From assembly GCA_032229885.1 (NCBI GenBank), contig JAVYAJ010000216.1, forward strand, positions 1-19,561: a DNA stretch of 19,561 bases, in the 5' to 3' direction. The notes below the pieces were generated by a model. It was not told the DNA's origin, did not search any database, and saw only the letters and a list, made by a program, of their open reading frames with translations. The stretch comes from Anammoximicrobium sp032229885. Its GTDB lineage: Bacteria > Planctomycetota > Planctomycetia > Pirellulales > Pirellulaceae. Both the position numbers and the translations under genes were made by a program. This document shows, one piece after another, positions 14,959 through 19,561 of the stretch; the stretch's first letter is position 1; every line of letters starts with the position of its first letter.

Positions 14959-16764
14959 ATGGTTTGGGAAGGCTACGTGACGATTGCCACCGTCGTCCTG
15001 TTGATCGTGGGGCTGGCGCGCGGTTGGGGGCCTCCCGATCTGCTGGTGCTGGCCTGCCTGACGGGCCTGACGTTGCTCGGCTCGCTGGCGGGCAGCGAGC
15101 GGTTGCCCGATCCCAGCGAGGCGCTGACGGGAATGGGCAATGCGGGCTTGATCACCGTGGGCGCGTTGTTCGTCGTCGTCGCCGGTCTGACGCAGACGGG
15201 CGCCATGGCTTTGATCGTTCAACCCCTCTTGGGACGGCCGCGCACGGCGCTGGCCGCGCAGGCTCGGCTGTGCCTGCCCGTGACGGCGCTGAGCGCATTT
15301 TTGAACAACACGCCGGTCGTAGCCATGTTCATGCCCGTGGTGACGGACATCTGTAAGAAGACGGGCATCAGCCCCAGCAAGCTGTTTCTGCCGTTGGCCT
15401 ACGCATCGACTTTCGGCGGCGTATGCACGCTGATCGGGACCAGCACGAATTTGATCGTCGCCGGGTTGGTCATCAAAGCTCGTCTGCCGGATTTGCCGAC
15501 GCTGCACATGCTCGACGTGACGTGGGTCGGTTTGCCCTGCGCGCTGGCCGGGCTGGCCTATTTGCTCTTGTTCAGTCGGCGTCTGTTGCCGGACCGGCGG
15601 CCGGCGATCAGCCTGACGGACGATCCGCGCCAGTACACGGTCGAGATGTTGCTTCAGCCGGGCGGTCCGCTGGTCGGCCAGACGGTCGAACAGGCGGGAT
15701 TGCGGCACTTGCCGGGATTGTACCTAGCGGAAATCGAGCGTTCGGGAGCGATTCTGCCAGCCGTCGGACCTCGAGAACGGCTGCACGCCGGCGACCGCCT
15801 GGTGTTCGTCGGCATCGTCGAATCGGTCGTCGATCTCCAGAAGATTCGCGGACTGATGCCAGCCACCAACCAGACGTTCAAGCTCGACGCGCCGCGCCTG
15901 CAGCGGAGCCTGATCGAAGCCGTCGTCTCGGACCGTTGCCCGTTGGTCGGAAAGAGCATCCGCGAGGGGCGCTTCCGCAGCGAATACAACGCGGTGGTGA
16001 TCGCGGTGGCGCGCAGCGGTCGGCGGCTGGCGGCGCGAATCGGCGACATCGTCCTACAGCCCGGCGACACGTTGTTGTTGGAGGCGCATCAGGATTTCGC
16101 CAAACAACAACGAAACTCGAGCCACTTCTTTCTGATCAGCGGGGTCGAGAACTCGGCGCCGACTCGCTACGAGCGGGCTTGGCTGGCGCTGGCGATCATG
16201 GTCGCCATGGTGTTCGTGGCGAGCGTCGGCTGGTTGGATATGCTGACGGCGGCCTTGGTGGCTGCGCTGCTGATGATCCTGACCCGTTGCTGTACGAGCG
16301 CCGAAGCCCGCCGAAGCATCGACTGGTCGGTGCTGTTGGTCATTGGCGCATCGCTGGGCATCGGTCAGGCATTGGAGTCCAGCGGGGCCGCACAGGCCGT
16401 GGCGAGCAGCGTCATCGATCTGGCGGGCGGGCGGCCCTGGCTAGTCCTGGTGATGGTCTATCTGGTGACCATGGTGTTCACCGAACTGATCACGAACAAT
16501 GCCGCGGCCGTGCTGGTGTTCCCCATCGCGTTGGCGGCGGCAAGCTCGTTGGGAGTCAGCTTTATGCCCTATGCCATCGCGGTGATGATCGGCGCCTCGG
16601 GGGGATTTTCCACACCGATCGGTTATCAGACCAATTTGATGGTGTTCGGACCCGGCGGCTACAAGTTCGGGGATTATGTCCGACTGGGATTACCGTTGGA
16701 TCTCGTGTTCATGGCGGTGACCATCACGCTGGCGCCGCTGGTGTTTCCATTCCACCCGGCGTGA
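14959..16764 (+). CDS. SLC13-family anion permease with two RCK_C (TrkA-C) domains
   Basis: The protein has 601 residues; AGGAA at 14948-14952 lies 6 nt before the ATG. Two membrane halves flank a central cytoplasmic insert. The first half has about six segments, with the re-entrant motif LSAFLNNTPVVAMFMP near 111-126 and LIGTSTNLIVAG. The insert (about 226-395) holds two RCK_C domains, each ending in a signature: LHAGDRLVFVG and LQPGDTLLLEA. The second half mirrors the first with TELITNNAAAVLVFP near 508-522 and FSTPIGYQTNLMV. This inverted-repeat layout is that of ion-transporter-superfamily SLC13/DASS carriers, which import sulfate, dicarboxylates or similar anions with sodium or protons. 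RCK_C domains often sense small ligands and could gate it. The substrate is not readable. The gene is followed after 31 bp by a small membrane protein. Confidence 0.93.
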   Translation: MVWEGYVTIATVVLLIVGLARGWGPPDLLVLACLTGLTLLGSLAGSERLPDPSEALTGMGNAGLITVGALFVVVAGLTQTGAMALIVQPLLGRPRTALAAQARLCLPVTALSAFLNNTPVVAMFMPVVTDICKKTGISPSKLFLPLAYASTFGGVCTLIGTSTNLIVAGLVIKARLPDLPTLHMLDVTWVGLPCALAGLAYLLLFSRRLLPDRRPAISLTDDPRQYTVEMLLQPGGPLVGQTVEQAGLRHLPGLYLAEIERSGAILPAVGPRERLHAGDRLVFVGIVESVVDLQKIRGLMPATNQTFKLDAPRLQRSLIEAVVSDRCPLVGKSIREGRFRSEYNAVVIAVARSGRRLAARIGDIVLQPGDTLLLEAHQDFAKQQRNSSHFFLISGVENSAPTRYERAWLALAIMVAMVFVASVGWLDMLTAALVAALLMILTRCCTSAEARRSIDWSVLLVIGASLGIGQALESSGAAQAVASSVIDLAGGRPWLVLVMVYLVTMVFTELITNNAAAVLVFPIALAAASSLGVSFMPYAIAVMIGASGGFSTPIGYQTNLMVFGPGGYKFGDYVRLGLPLDLVFMAVTITLAPLVFPFHPA

Positions 16765-16795
16765 GGCGTTCGCATCGGCACATCGCGGCTTGGCA

Positions 16796-17269
16796 ATGAA
16801 TGTTTGGTCTCTCGCGTTCTCTAGCAGCGTCGACTGGAGATTCTGGCTGTGGGCCACCCTGTCTTTCGCGGGGCTGTTTCTGGCCAGCTTTACGCTCAGC
16901 CTGACGCTCGTGGGGCTGACATTGGTGCGGTTGCCCGCAACCTATTTTTTGGATTGTCCCGATCGCGGGCTATGGATTCATCATCGTCGCAGCATTCGCT
17001 GGCTGGGGCTGGTTCTCAAAAACATGGTGGGATGCGTGTTGGTCATGCTGGGAATTGTGCTGTCGCTACCCGGCGTCCCCGGCCAGGGCCTGTTGACGAT
17101 CCTGCTGGGAATACTGTTGTTGGACCTGCCTGGCAAACGCCGGCTCGCCCGCCGGATTCTGGCTGCACCGCATGTGTTGGACCGCGTCAATCGACTTCGG
17201 GCGCAGTTTGGCAAACCGCCTTTGCTGCTCGAAGAACCAGCGAAACAAACCGTGTCTAACGCGTCGTGA
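16796..17269 (+). CDS. Small PGPGW-like membrane protein
   Basis: The protein has 157 residues. ATG 16796 is preferred over an in-frame TTG at 16790; no strong ribosome site is visible. The first membrane segment is at about 18-44 (LWATLSFAGLFLASFTLSL). A polar loop DCPDRGLWIHHRRSIRW follows, then a second segment at about 77-113 containing LPGVPGQGLLTILLGILLLD. That turn with LPG..GQGLLT and the following basic GKRRLARR resembles the PGPGW family (PF09656-like) of small transmembrane proteins of unknown role. The C-terminus RLRAQFGKPPLLL is cytoplasmic by the positive-inside rule. It lies 31 bp after the transporter on the same strand and is probably co-transcribed; a helper role is speculation. 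Confidence 0.75.
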   Translation: MNVWSLAFSSSVDWRFWLWATLSFAGLFLASFTLSLTLVGLTLVRLPATYFLDCPDRGLWIHHRRSIRWLGLVLKNMVGCVLVMLGIVLSLPGVPGQGLLTILLGILLLDLPGKRRLARRILAAPHVLDRVNRLRAQFGKPPLLLEEPAKQTVSNAS

Positions 17270-17439
17270 GTGTTCGATGGCGATAGCCTGTGCCCGTCGC
17301 GCCGCGTGTGCGAGAAACGAGACGGCGAGACGCACACGGCCAGGGCGAAATCCGCCGCGTCGAGAGCCAGCGCAGCCGATCGGATTGGACGTGCATGATC
17401 GACCAGCCGACGGAGAAAACGAGAGCGACGGCGACGCGT
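17270..17439. other. Convergent intergenic region with a possible hairpin
   Basis: The 170 bp between the ends of two converging genes contain CGTGTGCG (17305-17312) and its exact inverse CGCACACG (17331-17338) around an 18-base loop. No T-run follows on either strand. It could terminate transcription from either side, but support is weak. No gene is seen. Confidence 0.3.
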
Positions 17440-19167
17440 TCAGCGGTCGTCGGCCGTGACAACAGACGAAATCTGCACTTCGATCTGTCCGACGTTGTCC
17501 GCCAGTCCGGCGGAACGGTCGTTGATCCTCAGATACAACGTGCCCGGCGACTGGATGGTCAGGTCCGTCTCCAACCCAATGCCGTCGGGGCGGGCCAGCG
17601 GCGTCAAACCGGCCAGCGGCCGGGCGTCATCGCGGACGGCGCCCAACAACATGCCGAGCGGGCGCCCCTGGTGGTAGTGCAACGTGATCCCGTTCGGTTC
17701 ACACCACCAAATGTCGTGGGACCGTCCGAGCTGATAGCGACCGCGGGCTCGCACGCGATAGGTTGCGCCGGGTTCAAGCCGGATTCCGCTGGACTGCCAC
17801 CCGCGGCCCACGGCGATGGTGGTTGTCACGCCGTCGGGGGGCAGTGGCCGAGACGCGACCCGTTGGATCTGTTCCCGGAGGATGTCGTATCCGTAGTCCG
17901 CGTTCATCACGAACAACTGCCATTGTTCGTTCAGCTCTGGCCAATCCGCGCCGACCTGGTCTTTGAACCAGACGGTCAGATCCGGGTCGGAAACCTTGCC
18001 GCGCAACCGCCGAAACGAGGCTTGGCTGAGCGGATGAACATCCAGGAATACTGCCAGGCCCCAGCACCAGGCGTACGCTTCGACACGCCGATGCGCCGTC
18101 GAGCCAAAGTTCATGATCGCTTCGGGCATCAGCCCGCGGGCGGCTGCCGCCTCGTCGCGAATCAGCTTGATCCGCCCCCATCCGGGCGTTTCGGACTTGT
18201 CGCGCGGAAAGTACGCCAGGGTCATGCGCCGATCTTGCCACCGGTGCGTGGCCAGCAGTTCCGCCATCCCTTCGGCATACCACGGTGGACCGATTCCGCC
18301 CAGGAAATGGTCCATGAAAGCGTGCGTCCCTTCGTGCAGCAGCAGGTGCCGCCGATAGTAGTCGTCCGTTTGCTCGTACAGCCACAGGTACCTTCGCCGT
18401 TGATAGCCGTGAGGAAACGGCGGCAGATCGTCCGGGTACATTCCGGCGCCCGCAAAACGGTTCTTCTCGCTCATCAGAAATCCGATCATCTGCCAGTCGG
18501 CAGCCCGATCGACCGTGAGGTCGAAGTATTGACACCACAGCGGGACCGCCGCGTCGAACGCGGCAGGCAGCTCGTCGACGTCGGCCGATGTCGGAACGTC
18601 CGTATACAGAATCAGATGTCGCCCGGTCAATTTTCGAATGCCGAGCACCGCGGCCTTCGTGTCGTCGATCAACAGCTCGTCCGACTGGTTGTCGAGCCCC
18701 GTGGAACGTCCCACGGTTCCCGTCGCAGTTGTCGGGTCGCCGGAGTCGTCTTGATCGGAGGCGAGCAGATCGGCGAACGTGCGCGGTCCGCTGGGCAGCC
18801 GGGCCGGACCGAAACCGCGAGGCGGCCGACGCTGCCCGGTCGTATCATGCGACGGCGCGGAAGCATCGCTGTCGGCAGTCGAGGCTGAATCTGCGTGATG
18901 CGGCGTCGGCCGTGGTTCGCCCGAACGCAGGCCCTGCCGCATCGGTTCGCCCGCCGCCGGTTCGACCGTTGACGAGGACGATGATCGCACGTCTGTCCCG
19001 TCGGACGATGATCGGGCAATCGTTCTGCCACGGCCTCCGTTCGATCGTTTGTGGGCGGCATGTTCAAGGCTCGCGCGGCCGCACCCGAACAGAAGGCTCG
19101 CCAAGCAGACGCTTGCCACTAGGCTTCGAGCCGCCACACATCGCGATTGAATGAACGCACACAGCAT
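17440..19167 (-). CDS. Lipoprotein zinc metalloprotease with LecA-like C-terminal domain
   Basis: The protein has 575 residues from ATG 19167; the ribosome site is weak. The signal peptide ends in LASLLFGC, with the lipidated Cys at 29. Residues 30-170 are Ser/Arg/Asp-rich linker. The peptidase-like domain at about 175-435 contains RRHLLLHEGTHAFMDHFLGG with HExxH at H278-E279-H282, followed by PPWYAEGMAELLATH with the probable third ligand E299, the gluzincin layout. Residues about 446-570 resemble the beta-sandwich of PA-IL/LecA lectins: GWQSSGIRLEPGATYRV, GRPLGMLLGAV, and GTLYLRINDRSAGLADNVGQ. LecA-like modules bind galactose-type sugars or calcium; binding here is not proven. The protein should sit on a membrane facing the periplasm or outside and may cleave glycan-associated proteins. 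I know similar metalloprotease-plus-sandwich lipoproteins from planctomycetes only as uncharacterised. Confidence 0.82.
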   Translation of the reverse strand: MLCAFIQSRCVAARSLVASVCLASLLFGCGRASLEHAAHKRSNGGRGRTIARSSSDGTDVRSSSSSTVEPAAGEPMRQGLRSGEPRPTPHHADSASTADSDASAPSHDTTGQRRPPRGFGPARLPSGPRTFADLLASDQDDSGDPTTATGTVGRSTGLDNQSDELLIDDTKAAVLGIRKLTGRHLILYTDVPTSADVDELPAAFDAAVPLWCQYFDLTVDRAADWQMIGFLMSEKNRFAGAGMYPDDLPPFPHGYQRRRYLWLYEQTDDYYRRHLLLHEGTHAFMDHFLGGIGPPWYAEGMAELLATHRWQDRRMTLAYFPRDKSETPGWGRIKLIRDEAAAARGLMPEAIMNFGSTAHRRVEAYAWCWGLAVFLDVHPLSQASFRRLRGKVSDPDLTVWFKDQVGADWPELNEQWQLFVMNADYGYDILREQIQRVASRPLPPDGVTTTIAVGRGWQSSGIRLEPGATYRVRARGRYQLGRSHDIWWCEPNGITLHYHQGRPLGMLLGAVRDDARPLAGLTPLARPDGIGLETDLTIQSPGTLYLRINDRSAGLADNVGQIEVQISSVVTADDR

Positions 19168-19230
19168 GTGTCATCTGCTTTCACGGAACTCGGCCCTCGA
19201 CACGCCGCCACGCCAGCGGCTGTCATAAAT

Positions 19231-19561
19231 GCCTCCGATCACCGTGGCCTGCAGCAACGCCTCAGGACTGGCGCCGCGCGCGTGCCTCTTCTGGCCGAAG
19301 GCCATATTCATCCGGGCCGCGGTGACACGTTGATGTTGGCCTTCGGTCAACACGGTTCCTATCATCTCTAACTCCTGGGGCGTTGCCCCAGGCTACGTTG
19401 GTGATGGCCTTCGGCGAACACGCTTCCTGTCGTCTGTGCTGCGCAACAGTCATGCAATACCAATTCCACCTAACGCGGGCTAGCGCCCGCAACCCAAGAA
19501 TCTGTTTGGCCGAAGGCCTCCGATCACCGTAGCCTGGGGCAACGCCCCAGGGCTGACGCCG
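19231..19561. repeat. Dispersed hairpin-rich repeat, right copies (two and a half units, continuing past the window)
   Basis: Positions 19232-19367 match 42-177 at about 90 percent. Positions 19376-19394 carry the CCTGGGGC hairpin in inverted orientation (TGGGGCGTTGCCCCA with flanking GGCTAC). Positions 19444-19474 match 201-231, and 19485-19561 match 10-86 at 75 of 77 bases and run off the edge. A GCGGGC-tagc-GCCCGC... type hairpin lies at 19475-19490. Intact hairpins with diverged loops suggest structure is conserved. On the minus strand a 64-codon frame is open, but differences between copies mostly change the residue. Confidence 0.85.

Noticed and set aside
17290..18888. 532-codon plus-strand open frame
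   Set aside because: It is antisense to the metalloprotease that carries HEGTH and a lipobox.
19171..19365. A 64-codon minus-strand frame inside the dispersed repeat, also open in the left copy
   Set aside because: Most base differences between copies change the residue (for example Ala to Thr, Pro to Leu, Gly to Glu), so there is no sign of protein selection; the frame is a by-product of the repeat.

Overview
The window looks like chromosome of a planctomycete, probably a Pirellulales-type bacterium. The evidence is high GC, many widely spaced genes on both strands, several protein types that recur in that phylum (an oversized secretin, its lipoprotein neighbour, a small membrane-anchored protein upstream of thiSG, and a lipoprotein metalloprotease with a lectin-like tail), and dispersed GGCC/GGGGC hairpin repeats between genes. 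This assignment rests on recognition of families; no search was run.

Layout. 1-389: a dispersed hairpin-rich repeat (10-231), then an extended -10 promoter for a secreted BON-domain protein (390-1235, +). 943-6571 (-): a 1363-residue secretin with nine N-type modules, followed by a lipoprotein whose tail overlaps the BON gene antisense by 293 bp. 7016-8682 (+): a membrane-anchored 190-residue protein, then thiS and thiG for the thiazole half of thiamine. 9214-11329 (+): a GT4 glycosyltransferase overlapping an FkbM-type methyltransferase, a two-gene glycan cassette. 11330-13327: an eroded accessory island. It holds a helicase pseudogene (both ends of the motor lost, DUF3883-like tail kept), a DUF4365 nuclease-like gene overlapping it, a patch of degenerate short-period repeats, the N-terminal stub of a probable tyrosine recombinase, a four-box inverted repeat, and a CAU-anticodon tRNA. 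13722-14789 (-): M19 dipeptidase. 14959-17269 (+): an SLC13-type transporter with two RCK_C domains plus a small PGPGW-like membrane protein. 17440-19167 (-): a lipoprotein gluzincin metalloprotease with a LecA-like C-terminal domain. 19231-19561: further copies of the same dispersed repeat seen at the left edge.

How they fit together. The secretin, lipoprotein and BON protein could form one outer-membrane or envelope assembly; this is inference from order and domain types. ThiS and ThiG act as a donor-enzyme pair. The helicase remnant and DUF4365 gene look like what is left of a tRNA-inserted defence-type island whose integrase has been cut short.

Most worth a second look: the four-box TATTTGCAC/GTGCAAATA array beside the recombinase stub and tRNA, the decayed helicase-DUF4365 pair, and the nine-module secretin. 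I saw no intact, clearly new defence system and no CRISPR array.
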